From assembly GCA_019279435.1 (NCBI GenBank), contig JAAALK010000288.1, positions 75,860,255-75,924,254 on the forward strand: DNA of 64,000 nt, given 5' to 3'. A program made the translations under genes and the position numbers. Shown here in pieces: positions 20,642 through 33,344 of this stretch. The DNA comes from Zizania palustris (taxonomy: Eukaryota; Streptophyta; Magnoliopsida; Poales; Poaceae). Within the stretch, counting starts at the first letter, position 1, and each line of letters begins with the position of its first letter. The notes beneath the pieces are model-generated. The model searched no databases. It had not been told where the DNA came from and worked only from the letters and a program-made list of their open reading frames with translations.

Positions 20642-23600
20642 TCACAGAATGCCATAAGGGTGACAAACACCAAGTTCCCCACGCAAGTAGGCGAAACGCG
20701 AAGCATCGAGGGGTTTTGTGAAAATATCGGCTAGCTGGTGTTGGGTATCAACATATTGAAGTTCAATATCACCCTTCTCATTGTGATCTCTGAGAAAATG
20801 ATATCGCACATCAATATGTTTGGTTCTGGAATGCTGAACTGAGTTGTTTGCAATACAAATGACACTAGTGTTATCACAGTAAAGTGGAACACTCTTATAA
20901 TCTAACCCAAAATCACACAAAGTGGAAACCATCCATAAAATCTGAGAGCAACAACTAGCTGCAGCAACATATTCGGCCTCAGCAGTTGATTGTGCAATAC
21001 TAGACTGTTTGCGGGAAGACCAGCAAACTAGCGAAGTACCGAAAAAATGACAAGTACTGGAGGTACTTTTCCTATCAATCCTACACCCAGCAAAATCCGC
21101 ATCGGAATAACCTCGAAGACACAATGAGGAAGATGCAAAATACCAAATGCCAAATTCAAGGGTATGCTTGAGATACTTGAGAATGCGCTTTACCGCATGG
21201 CAGTGCAAAGTTCGTGGCGAAGCCTGAAAACGAGCACACAGACACATTGAGAAGTGTATGTTCAGCCTCGTAGCAGTCAAGTAGAGGAGGGATCCAATCA
21301 TGTTTCGGAACTCCTTCTGATCTACGGCTTCTCCATCCTTGTTAGGATCCAATGCTATAGATGTAGCCATTGGAGTGGCGAGCAGCTTCGCATCAGACAT
21401 ATCGAACTTCTTGAGCAGGTTCTTGGTGTACTTCGTTTGATGAACAAAGGTACCTTGTTTGCTTTGCTTAATTTGCAAACCAAGAAAGAAAGTAAGTTCG
21501 CCCATCATGGACATCTCGAACTCCCTGCTCATGGTTTCTGCAAACTCGGCAACCAAAGCATGAGAAGCGCCACCTAAGATGATATCATCCACATAAATCT
21601 GAACTAGCAGGAAATCTTTGCCATGATTGAGAGTGAACAGGGTTTTATCAACATATCCCATTAAATACCCTCGCTCAAGCAGAAAAGACTTAAGTCTATC
21701 ATACCATGCCCGAGGGGCCTACTTGAGTCCATAAAGAGCTTTATGAAGTTTAAGGACTTTATGTGGGTATTTGGGGTTTTCAAATCCAAGGGGTTGTTTT
21801 ACATACACATCTTCGCCTATGAAGCCATTAAGAAATGCACTTTTGACATCCATTTGATAGAGTTTGAATTCTCGAGATGTCACAAAGGCAAGCAAAATTC
21901 TAATGGCCTCTAGACGCGCAACAGGTGCAAAAGTCTTAGTAAAATAAATCCCTTCTAATTGAGAATAACCCTAAGCAACAAGTATAACCTTGTTTCTAAC
22001 TACAGTCCCATCCTCCCCTTGTTTGTTTTTGAAAATCAATTTTGTTCCAATAAAATGAACGTTTGGTGGAGGATCAACTAAAGTCCAGACTAGGTTTCTC
22101 TCAAAATTTTCAAGTTCTTCATGCATGGCATTGATCCAACTAGAATCAGAAAGTGCATGACTAACATCTAAGGGCTCGAAAGAAGCAACAAATGCAGAAT
22201 TGACAAAGTGAGCGAAGGAACGAGTTACCTTTTGATCAATCTCACCGATGATCTGCTCAGGAGGATGCATCCTTTGAATATAGTGTGGAGCCTCGTGGTG
22301 GGATGCAGTCTCCCTCTCAACTTGTGAGTTGGAGTGGTCCAAGATGACCGATGTCGAGATAGTTGCTTCAGGACCTTGTGCCGAAGTGGTCGAAGCGGGG
22401 TCGGCTTCGAGGGTCGATGTCGAGGGTAGTAGGAGTTCATCCTCGAAATCTCCGGGATCTTCATCTTCGAAGATGGTCTGCTCCATGTCGTGTTCATTTG
22501 CATGTTCAAAATTAGAACTAACAGAGGGGGTTGATTCATCAAAAGTCACATCACATGACTTGATGACAGTGTTAGTTTCTTAATTGAAAACACAATAAGA
22601 ATGACCATGAGTAGTGTTCATGGCCTCAGCCTAGAACTTTCTAGGAGTCCTGTGCTCATCGAGCATCATCCTAGCCATCTCAACCAAAGTGTGGTTCTTT
22701 CTCTCAACAACACCGTTCTATTGAGGAACCCACAGAGCAGAGAATTGATGGTCTATGCCATGCTCCGTGCAAAAGTCAACAAAGAGATTGTTCTTGAACT
22801 CAGTGCCATTATCACTTCGAATGAATTTTAATGCACCAGAGAGTTCGGTGAAAAGTCTCAAAATCAAGCTCCGAAAGTGTAAAAACACTTCATCCTTACT
22901 GGCAAGAAAGAAGACCTAAGAGTAGCGAGAGAAATCGTCGACAATGACTAGCACATACCACTTGCTGCCTAAAGAGCTAACCCGAAAAGAACCTACAGTG
23001 TCCATATGGAGAAGTTCTCTAGGTTGTTCAGTCATCACCATGGTGATTAGGTGAATGCGAAGCGGCAATCATTTTTCCATGTCAACAGGGAGCGCAAACT
23101 AAATTCTTCTCAAACTTGAGCTTGGGCAATCCTCGGATCAAACCTATGGCACTCAAATGAGCGAGCAACTCAAAGCTCATATGCCCTAGTCTCCTATGCC
23201 ACTTCGAAAGCTCAGAAGACGAATGTGCAACAAGACAGTGAGAATAACCAGATGACTTGGAAAAAAACGGCTCCAAAAACTCTCTCAACTCTAAAGATCT
23301 TACAAACTACAGTGCCATCAGAATTGAGTACTTGTGAAGTATCGTGATGGAATCACACTTCGAATCCCTCATCAAGCAACTGAGATACAGAAAACAAACT
23401 GTATCCCAAATTTTCAACCAAAACAACATCTTTGAGAGTGAAATTCGAGTTGATTCTTACCACACATTTACCTTTCACTCTACTCCTTCGATTGTTGCCG
23501 AAGGTGATATGTTCCTTTTGCTTGGTTGTGGTGAGGCTGGAGAACCATGTTGCATCTTCGGTCATATGGACGCGAACAACCGGAGTCCATGATCCACATA

Positions 23601-24447
23601 CCCTCCAAGCCTCGGTCTGGCGCCTACACACGATAAGAGAATCTCGATCGCTCAGTGCTGGGGTGAGTGAAAGTGTGATGAGGCATCCAGCACTGAGTGA
23701 TACGAGTAGTAGGCACAGTAAAAATAGAATGTCTATGCACAGGAAAATCAGAATGATGCAAAGTGCAAGGTCTACCTACATGATTCACACCAGAAACACG
23801 TCGAGGTCTCCCAACCTATCGAGGTGCAAAACCACTGACACGAGGTCTACCACCATATGAAACATGGTGAACACCTCGAGGGGAAAAGCCTCCCCGGATA
23901 GCACAGGGAGCCTCGAAAACAGGACGTGAGTAAAACCCAGACTCATGCATACCTAAAAATGGGTAATGCATGTCCTGTAAACTCATCGCCTGAGAACGTC
24001 ACTCATCCTTGATGCGACGAAAACAGAACCTAACCAAATGACCCGCCCACTAACAATAGGAATGAATGAAACACTCTCCTAGGGGCACTCTCATGGGTCA
24101 TAGGAGCAATCCTCACAGGCTCCTTGGGTTCCTGCTGAGGGTTTTTCTTAAGTGGAGGAGGTAGCTTTTTCTTAAGTGGAGGAGGTAGGTTTTTTGGCTT
24201 TCTGTGGAGTGTCTAACTAGGCTCTTTCTTCTCTAAGGTAGTGGGTGAGGTAAAAACAGTTTTGTTCTCACTGTCTGAAGGAATCCTCTCAAAACCCAAT
24301 CCCAGAGCTAACCTTGCCCTGTCAGCACACATCTTGGTCTAGGCCAAGAGCAAGTCCATCCTACCCTTTCCCTCAGTGCATTTGTTAACCACAGAAAGAA
24401 GGTATTCATTTTCAGTCATGACGTGTTCAGCTTGCTCTCTAACAGTG
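20642..24447 (-). pseudogene. Element A pol (protease, integrase, RT, RNase H)
   Basis: The downstream part of the element A polyprotein, reading 24447 to 20642. In order: protease-adjacent segment (23631-23353), pre-integrase HRRLGHMSFELL motif (23288-23082), broken integrase (about 23080-22600), the linker before RT (22549-21971), then RT with YVDDIILGG and RNase H in one frame of 339 codons (21661-20642). RNase H keeps DADFAGCRIDRKST and STAEAEYVAAASCC. Several stops and frameshifts separate these blocks and the protease DSG motif is not in frame. It cannot make a polyprotein. The remainder of the gene lies at 35365-36997, beyond element B. Confidence 0.88.
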
Positions 24448-26458
24448 TGTTGGACCGGAAACGGCGACCAGAGGGGGGTTGAATGGGAGCTTTTAAAATT
24501 TCGGGCTAAAAACTAGCCTTTGGTTTTGGTTCTGTCTTCTGCGGAACAGGCTTCGAACACTACCTTCGAAGGTCTGGTTCGGAGGTGCTTCTATAGCTCC
24601 GAACACAGGCTTCGCAGGAGCAAAAGTTCGAAGTCAAGAAGACTTCGCTCCACTTACAACCCTCGAAAATCTACTCTGGTAAGTCAGTGCAGGCTCCGCA
24701 CACAGGGTGCTTCGAGCAGGCTTCGCACTTCACCCTTCGCAGGAGTGGATACCCTACTGAGGACTTCGACCAAGTACTTGGCAGCAGCAACTGGTGCTGG
24801 GCTTCGTACACAAAGGTCTAAACGCACACACGCGGACTTCGCTAAGGGCTTCGACACAAGAAGCAAAACGGGCTTCGATCAGGGCTTCGCTAGTAAGCCG
24901 TGAGGTCAAGCCTCAAGTTACACAGAGCGACAGCACACTGAAAAACACACTTCGCACAAAACACCCTTCGCCTAGACAGGCTTCGGTGCACTAAAACTAG
25001 CGAGGTATGTAATGCGAGCTCAAGCAAAAAGCACAAAGAAGCAGGGCTTCGCTGCTTGAACAAGGAACACAATAAATTGAACTCTGGATGAATACAGCGA
25101 GGTATGTGGCTACAAGAGCTCAACAGTAAATGCTCAAAGTGTTAAATGTTACCTACCGAGCCCCCATATTTATAGCCCACAGTTCACCCAAAGGAAATGA
25201 CTACTTTACCCCTAGGGTTTACACCAGTTTTGTCTCTACAAAACAGAGGGGTATAAAAGGTAGTCCAACTTTATTCTGGAGGCTTCTCTGTCAGCTTTGC
25301 AGAGGGGACAGTGTCAGCTTTTTGCAGATCAGACAGTGTCAGCCTTTGCAGTCTTTGACCTTCTGGAGCCTCCCTTCGCACGCGAGGGTGCGGTAGCTTC
25401 GGCGTGAAGCCCTGAGCCTGATGGCCTTCGCTTCGCCGAAGATAGCCTCTGATACAGTGACGGTTTTGAGCCGAAGCCGTCAAAGCCCTTGGGCCTTCAC
25501 ACCAACACCTCCGGAGTGGACCACCACGGCTTCGTAGCTACTCCCAGCTCGAACTCCGTCAGTCCGTGTACCGAAGCCATGCAGGCCGAAGCACCACAAA
25601 ACAACCTCGCTCCAGAGCTAGCCTTGCTCCGAAGCCTTCCTCCCTCCGAAGCCCCACCTTCGGAGTACCACCCTTCGAAGTCCCTCCTTCGTCCAAGGCC
25701 TCCGCATGAAGCATTCCATGAGCCCTTCGTCGCAGTGTCTCTCCCCGAGCACACTCCTCGACGAGCCTCACCCGGACCATGCCTTCGATGCGCCTCGACT
25801 TCTGAGACCTTCGTCGGGCAACCTTCGAATGTCTCCCTCCGGAGCACACTTCGAACTCCTTGCCTCCGCAGAGGACTTGATCCACCAACTCTGAAGTCAC
25901 TCCATTCGGAGTACCTTCGAAGTGCCTCGCCTCCGAGGACTTTGTCTCGGAGTACCTTCACCCGGAGCCACGCTCTGCACTCTCTGCCTTCACCTGGCAC
26001 GCCTCGACCCGAGGACCGACCCGGACCACCTTCGTAGCCACCGTGACGGAGCTCCCCGCTCCCCTGGCATCAAGCCTCCCGCTTGACCCAGGTTCACCTG
26101 CTACGTCCGTCCGTCGCCTCCGAAGTCCCTGCGCACCACAGACAAACAGACAAGTGTATCCAGTACTCCGGAGACCTCTCCGGGTTAGCAACCTCCGGCA
26201 CACCCTCGGTGTACCACCCAAAGTACCGAAGCCATCGGTACGAACCCAGTCATCGTGTACTGTCGGACCCCTCCGACAGGCACACTCTGCTGCAACAGCT
26301 GCAGCAACCAAACCACCGAACACCCTTCGGCGAAGCCACCTCCGAACACCCTTCGGAGGTCCAACCTCCGAACCCCTTGCGGAGGTACCCCTTCGAACAG
26401 AGGGTAAAAGCCTGTCAATCACTCATCACAAACACCGAAACCAACCCTTGGTTTCTCA
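24448..26458 (-). repeat. Element B left (3') LTR, 2,011 bp
   Basis: Runs from TGTTGGACCGGA to TTTCTCA and is nearly identical to 33345-35359. Rich in TTCGAA/TTCGGA words. A TATAAATA box on the minus strand sits near 25170. Confidence 0.93.
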
Positions 26459-26770
26459 ATCTCCCCCTTGATGAGTGCATTGACAACCAACTTTAAGTTC
26501 AAGAAAATTTAAAAACTTTCAGCACACAAGTGACCATAAAAACTCAGAAAAGAGCCAAATCATGTCACTTGACAGAAGAATTTTCCTCCCCCTTTTCAGA
26601 AGAGTAAAAGCCCCTTCGGCAATAAAAACTCCCCCTGAATTAAGTTTTCACCCTTTGGCAACAAAGAGCCTTTATGTCACATTTTCTCCCCCTTTGGAAA
26701 TTATACCCTCTTGCGGCAGAGAACGAAGCAAGTCTCTCCCTCTTTGGGAATTTCTCCCCCTTTGGCAATG
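26459..26770 (-). promoter_or_regulatory. Polypurine tracts of element B
   Basis: The tract CATCAAGGGGGAGAT abuts the 3' LTR, with further tracts upstream (CAAAGGGGGAGAAAAT, CAAAGGGGGAGAAATT). This matches the repeated polypurine layout seen in elements A and D. Confidence 0.78.
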
Positions 26771-27649
26771 CAAGCATCAAGGAGCATGTAAAAGATGCAA
26801 AGCTTCGAAATGAGCAGAATTGCAAAGACATATGAAGCAAAAATATGCCAACAATAATACCAATGATCATGGGCTCAGCTCAAATTAACATTCTCTAAAA
26901 ACATGATGAAGCATGTGAGTTGATCATTTTGAAATAAAAGCATCACCACTTAGTCAAGGAAACTAGACAAGTAAAAGCAGGGACTGCGCAAAGCTAGTCA
27001 ATTTCTACTTTAGACAGACAAGTCCAGTTCAAAGGAAGCATGAAAAGCAAACTTGATGAACAATGAAATTTGTTGTTCTTTTCTTAGTGCCAGGGGTTAT
27101 TTGTTTGTCCACCTTATACTTTCCAATCAGGCCAAGCCTAGGCATGAAAGCCATAAGAAGCTTAAGGCAAAGATTTTGGCATACACTACACTATCCCAGT
27201 TCAGACCAAAGTGCAATGGTAAGCGGTCTAGGATAGAGTAGTGCGACAAACAAACCCACCTGGATCTTTTCAGTTAAAGCATGTAAGTCATGGAGTTTTT
27301 GATTTTAACTAAGTGAACCAATTGTTTGGCACTTTATGAATATCCATGAAAATGTAGAACAATTTTTTTTAAGTTGCAATTTTTAGCATCCAATGAACAG
27401 TGTCTTGCTATCAAGCAGATAAAAGATGGCTAAAGCAGTCCTGCCTAAACATGCTAGATTCAAGACTAAGCAGTGAGCACGATTTGATTTTGAAAAGAGA
27501 ACATCATGCACATGAATGTTTCAGATGAACTAAAAAGAGCTGAGCTGTCATGATTTCATGAATTTTAAGCAGGCATATAAGTGCAAAAGATGTAAATGCA
27601 ATTTCAGCCCATAAGTAGCAAATGCACATCAATCTAAAACTGCTCCCCC

Positions 27650-30600
27650 TCACAAAATGCCGTAGGGGTGACAAATACCAAGTTCCCCACGCAAGTAGGC
27701 AAAACGAGAAGCATCGAGGGGTTTTGTAAAAATGTCGGCAAGCTGGTGTTGGGTATCAACATATTGAAGTTCAATATCACCCTTCTCATTGTGATCTCTG
27801 AGAAAATGATACCGCACATCAATGTGTTTGGTTCTGGAATGCTGAACCGGGTTGTTTGCAATACAAATAGCGCTAGTGTTATCACAGAAAAGTGGAACAC
27901 TCTTATAATCTAACCCGAAATCCCGCAAAGTGGAAACCATCCACAAAATCTGAGAGCAACAGCTAGCTGCAGCAACATATTCGGCCTCAGCCGTTGATTG
28001 TGCAACACTAGACTGTTTGCGGGAAGACCAGCAAACCAGTGAAGTACCTAGAAAATGACAAGTACCAGAGGTACTCTTCCTATCAATTCTACACCCAGCA
28101 AAATCCGCATTGGAATAACCTCGAAGACATAAAGATGAAGATGCTGAATACCATATGCCAAATTCAAGGGTGTGTTTGAGATACCTTAAGATGCGCTTAA
28201 CCGCTTGGCGGTGCGAAGCTCGTGGTGAAGCCTGAAAATGAGCGCACAGACACACTGCGAAGTGTATGTCCGGCCTCGTGGCAGTCAAGTAGAGGAGGGA
28301 GCCGATCATGCTTCGGAACTCCTTCTGATCTACGGCTTCTCCATCTTCGTCAGGGTCCAATACTACAGACGTAGCCATTGGAGTGGCGAGGGGCTTCGCA
28401 TCGGACATGTCAAATTTCTTGAGCAGGTCCTTGGTGTACTTCGTCTGGTGGACGAAAGTACCTTGTTTGCTTTGCTTGATTTGCAAACCAAGGAAAAAGG
28501 TGAGTTCACCCATCATTGACATTTCAAATTCTCTGCTCATGGTATCTGCAAACTCGGCAACCAAAGCATGAGAAGAACCACCAAAGATGATATCATCCAC
28601 ATAAATCTGCACTAGGAGGAAATCTTTGCCATGCTTGAGAGTAAACAGTGTTTTATCAACAGAGCCCATCAAATACCCTCGCTCAAGCAGAAAAGACTTA
28701 AGTCTATCATACCAAGCCCGAGGGGCCTGCTTGAGTCCATAAAGAGCCTTATGAAGGTTTAAGGACTTTATGCGGGTACTTGGGGTTTTCAAAACCAGGG
28801 GGTTGTTTTACATAAACATCTTCACCTATGAAGCCATTAAGAAAAGCACTTTTGACATCCTATTTGATAGAGTTTGAATCCCTGGGATGTCGCAAAGGCA
28901 AGCAAAATCCCAATGGCCTCAAGGCGAGCAATAGGTGCAAAAGTTTCAGTAAAATCAATCCCTTCTAGTTGAGAAAAGCCCTGAGCTACAAGTCTAGCCT
29001 TGTTTCTAACTATAGTCCCATCCTTCCCTTGTTTGTTTTTGAAAATCCATTTTGTTCCAATGAAATGAACATTTGGTGGAGGATCAACTAAAGTCTAGAC
29101 TTGGTTTCTCTCAAAATTTTCAAGTTCTCATGCATGGCATTGATCCAACTAGAATCAGAAAGTGCATGACTAACATCTAAGGGCTCGAAAGAAGCAACAA
29201 AAGCGGAATCAATGAAATGAGCATGAGAATGTGTTACCCTTTGATCAAGCTCACCAATGATCTGCTCGGGAGGGTGCATCCTTTGAACATGATGTGGAGC
29301 CTCGCGGCGGGATGCAGTCTCCCCCTCAACTTGTGCGTTGGAGTGGTCCAAGATGACCGATGTTGAGGTAGTCGCTTCGGGACCTCGTGCCGAAGTAGTT
29401 GAAGCGGGATCGGCTTCGGGGGTTGATGTCGAGGGTAGTAGGGGTTCATCCTCGAATTCTCCGGGATCTTCTTCTTCGAATAAGGTTTGTTCCATGTCGT
29501 GTTCATTTGCCTGTTCAAAAGCAGAACTAACAGAGGGGGTTGATTCATCAAAAGTCACATCACATGACTCGATGACAGTGTTAGTTTCCAAATTATAAAC
29601 ACGATAAGAATGACCATGAGTAGTGTAACCCAAAAAGATCCCGTCAGAAGATCGCGACTCAAATTTATCCAAATTACCACATTTTAGGATAAAGCACCGA
29701 CAGCCAAAAACTCAAAGATGAGTAACCTTGGGCTATCTCCCAAAACGCTGCTCATAAGATGTCAAGTTTAAAATTGAGCGCAAGAAGATTCGGTTTGAGA
29801 TGTAGCAAGCAGTGTTCATGGCCTCAGCCCAGAATTTTCTAGGAGTCCTGTGCTCATCAAGCATCGTCCTAGCCATCTCAACCAAAGTGCGGTTCTTCCT
29901 CTCAACAACACCGTTCTGTTGAGGAACCCGCGGAGCAGAGAATTGATGTTCTATGCCATGCTCCATGCAAAAGTCAACAAAGAGACTATTTTGAACTCAG
30001 TGCTATTATCACTTCGAATGAATTTCAATGCACTAGGGAGTTCAGTAAAAAATCTCAAAGCCAAGCTCCGAAAGTGTGAAAACACTTCATCCTTGCTGGC
30101 AAGAAAGAAGACCCAAGAGTAGCGAGAGAAATCGTCGACAATAACTAATACATACCACTTGCCGCCTAAAGAACTAACCCGAGAAGGACCTACAGTGTCC
30201 ATGTGGAGAAGTTCTCCGGGTTGTTCAGTCATCACTGTGGTGACTGGCGAATGCGAAGCGGCAATCATTTTTCCATGTCGACAAGGAGCGCAAACTAAAT
30301 TCTTTTCAAACTTGAGCTTGGGCAATCCTCGGATCAGGCCTAGGGCGCTCAGACAAGCGAGCAACTCAAAGCTCATATGTCCCTAGTCTCCTATGCCACT
30401 TCCAAAGCTCAGAAGTCGAATGTGCAACAAGACAATGAGAAGAACCAGATGACTCTGAAAAATCAGCTCCAAAAACTCTCCCAACTCTAAAGATCTTACA
30501 AACCACAACACCATCAGAATTGAGCACTTGCGAAGTATCGCGATGGAATCGCACTTCGAAGCCCTCATCAAGCAACTGAGATACAGACAACAAATTGTAT

Positions 30601-33280
30601 CCCAGGTTTTCAACCAAAGCAACATCTTTGAGAGTGAAATTTGAGTTAATTCTTACCACACCTTTACCTTTCACTCTACTCCTTCGATTGTTTCCGAAGG
30701 TGATATGTTCCCTTTGCTTGGTTGTGGTGAGGCTGGAGAACCAAGCTGCATCTCCGGTCATGTGGCGCGAACAACCGGAGTCCATGATCCACGTGCCCTC
30801 CAAGCCTCGATCTGTCACCTACACATGATAAGAATATCTCGATCGCTCAGTGCTGGGGTGAGTAAAATAATGACGAGGCATCCAGCACTGAGTGACACGA
30901 GTAGTAGGCGCAGTAAAAGTAGATGGTCTACGCACAGAAAAATCGAAATGATGCAAAGTGCGAGGTCTACCTACATGCTGTGATCGAACAACATGTCGAG
31001 GTCTCCTACTCTGACGAGGTACAAAGCTACTCGCCCGGGGCCTACCACCATATGGAACATGGTGAACACCTCGAGGAGCAAAACCTCTCCGAGAAGCACG
31101 AGGAGCCTCAAAAGCAGGACGATAGTAAAACTAAGACTCATGCATACCTAAAGATGGGTAATGCATGTCCTGGTAACTCATCGCCTAAGCGCGTCGCTCA
31201 TCCTTGATGCGACGAAAACAGAACCCAACCAAATGACCCGCCCGCTGACAATAGGAACAATGAAACACTCTCCGAGGGGCACTCTCATGGGTCACAGGAG
31301 CAACTCTCACAGGCTCCTTGGGCTTCTTCTGTGTGGATTTCTTGGGAGGATTTTTCTTGGCAGGAGGTGTGGCTTTCTTTGGTGGTCGGGTAGGCTTCTT
31401 GGTTGAAGGGGTGTCTAACTGAGCTCTCTCTTTCTCTAGGGTAGTGGGAGAGGTAAAAATAGTTTTGGTCTTACTGTCTGAAGGTATCCTCTCAAAACCC
31501 AAACCTAGAGCTACCCCTGCTCTGTCAGCACACATCTTGGTCTTGGCAAGAGCAAATTCATCCTACCCTTTCCCTCAGTGCATTTATTAACCACAGAAAG
31601 AAGGTATTCATTCTCAGTCATGAGGTTTTCAGCTCGCTCTCTAACAGTGCCTAGCTGGTCCTTAAGGGTAATGCATGTGTCACACACAGGCTGCACATCC
31701 TTACAACTACCGGCCCTCTCCAATCTAGCCTCCAAATCATGAACATGTTTATCACGTAAATTAATGCTCTCGCGCAATAAAGAACAGTTCATGCATTCAA
31801 TAATATCATGAGGTCTAGAATCCACCTCCAAAAGCTGCTTCTGTGCAGTCTCAAGCTCAGATAGAGTTTGAGGATGAACAGAACGCAACTGAGCAAGCTC
31901 ACTCATGACAACAGAACAAGATTCACATTCAGCATCATTAAACTTAGACTTAAGCATGGCATATTCAGTAGAAACAGTTTCTAACCTAAGTCTAAGGTCT
32001 TTTCTTTCTCTAGCGGCTTGCACAAGTAATCTATCCTGACCAAGAACTACTTCATTCAGCTCATCTAATTTAATTAAAAGCTGGTCAGATGATAGAGGTA
32101 CCTCAGATGAGTCAAGCTCATCGCCGCTGTGATCGCTGTCGGCCATGAAGCAAAGGCCGGTGAAGTCTCGTCCCTTCTTGTCCTTCTTGTCCTCCTTCCG
32201 TGGGGACTCCTCCTCCTCAGAGCTCGACTCCTCAGTTGAGGACGTGTCGATGTCGCTGAGAGCAGCAACAAAAACTCTGGAAGCGGCTTTGGCTACTTTC
32301 TTAGCCATCTTGCCGCGCTTGCCCTTCACAAAAGGCTTCCTCTCCTTTTGTGGTATTTGGGGCGCTCACTCTCATCTCTCTTCTTGAGCTTGGGGCAATT
32401 AGCCTTGATGTGAGAAGTGTCGCCGCATTCAAAGCAACCACTAAAACCACTTCTCCTCTAATCCCGTCTCTCATGATGAAAGCGGGTGAACCTCCGGGCA
32501 ATGAGAGCAAGCTCATCATCATCTAGAGTGTCCACCTGCTCCTTTGTGACGGAGACCAGGGAGGACAAAGCAAAACCATCTGCAAGAACACAAGTGCTAG
32601 ATGTGCTTGGTTCTGCAGTGGTGCCACGGCTAGTGCTAGAAACCAATGCCAATGGCTATGGCAAAGAGCTTCTGTGCACTGCAAGAGATGCCTTGGCAAT
32701 CACTGTGGACTTCAGCTTGCTGAAGAGCTCATCACATGTCAATGTGTCATAGCCTGCGGACTCCTCAATGCTGGATATCTTCACTTCCCATATGCTACGG
32801 TCAAGAGCATAGAGAAGCTTGATAGCCCTATCATGGTCATTGTAAGCAAGCGTCCCGTTGGATCGCAAGTTACTCACTATCGCGTCAAAACGAGAAAACA
32901 TAGCATCTATAGATTCACCAGGTGCCTGCACAAACAGTTGATACTGTTGATTCTATGTGCTCTGGCGCCTGGCCTTAATCTGAGTAGAGCCCTCATGAAA
33001 AATAGTGAGCAGTTGTCCAAATCTCCCTAGCAGTCCTAAGGTGATGCACCCTATCAAACTCACTCCGGCTCAAACCAATGAATAGTATGTTTCTTGCCTT
33101 CGAGTTGGCATTATACTGATCCTTCTCTGTTTGAGAGGTGCGAGTCTCAGGGATGGAGTATTGTGAGTCCACAATCTCCCAAATTGCATTTCCTTGGCTT
33201 AACAAGTAAGCCTCCATGCGCACCTTCCAGTATGCAAAATCTGTCCCATCGAACAGAGGAATTTTACTGCCTCTATCCAT
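27650..33280 (-). pseudogene. Element B gag-pol, lightly damaged
   Basis: Gag starts at 33280 (MDRGSKIPLFDGTDFAYWKV) and a homopolymer frameshift near 33003 plus a stop follow. The zinc-knuckle region and acidic SSTEESSSEEEE segment lie near 32450-32200, with a coiled-coil-like stretch to about 31560. Protease has the DSGCSRHM active site (about 30780). Pre-integrase and integrase follow with HMDTVGP, DDFSRYSW, RSDNSTEF and QQNGVVERKNRTL. The normal SDNG is SDNS here. RT and RNase H form one frame of 380 codons (28792-27650) with ALYGLKQAPRAW, YVDDIIFGG and STAEAEYVAAASCC. These enzymes copy and integrate the element. At least five frame breaks are visible, so no full polyprotein is made. No envelope-like frame follows. 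Confidence 0.9.
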
Positions 33281-33330
33281 GTCGCCAACAGATCACAAAA
33301 CCGGTTAAGGTCAACTGGTGATCTTAACAT

Positions 33331-33342
33331 GCTCTGATACCA
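33331..33342 (-). other. Primer-binding site of element B
   Basis: TGGTATCAGAGC on the minus strand, two bases from the LTR end, complementary to the 3' end of initiator methionine tRNA, the usual primer of Copia elements. Confidence 0.9.
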
Positions 33343-33344
33343 AT

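Noticed and set aside
26459..27620. Possible envelope-like gene after RNase H in element B
   Set aside because: No frame longer than about 80 codons lies between the RNase H stop and the LTR, and none has membrane or signal features. The region is non-coding.
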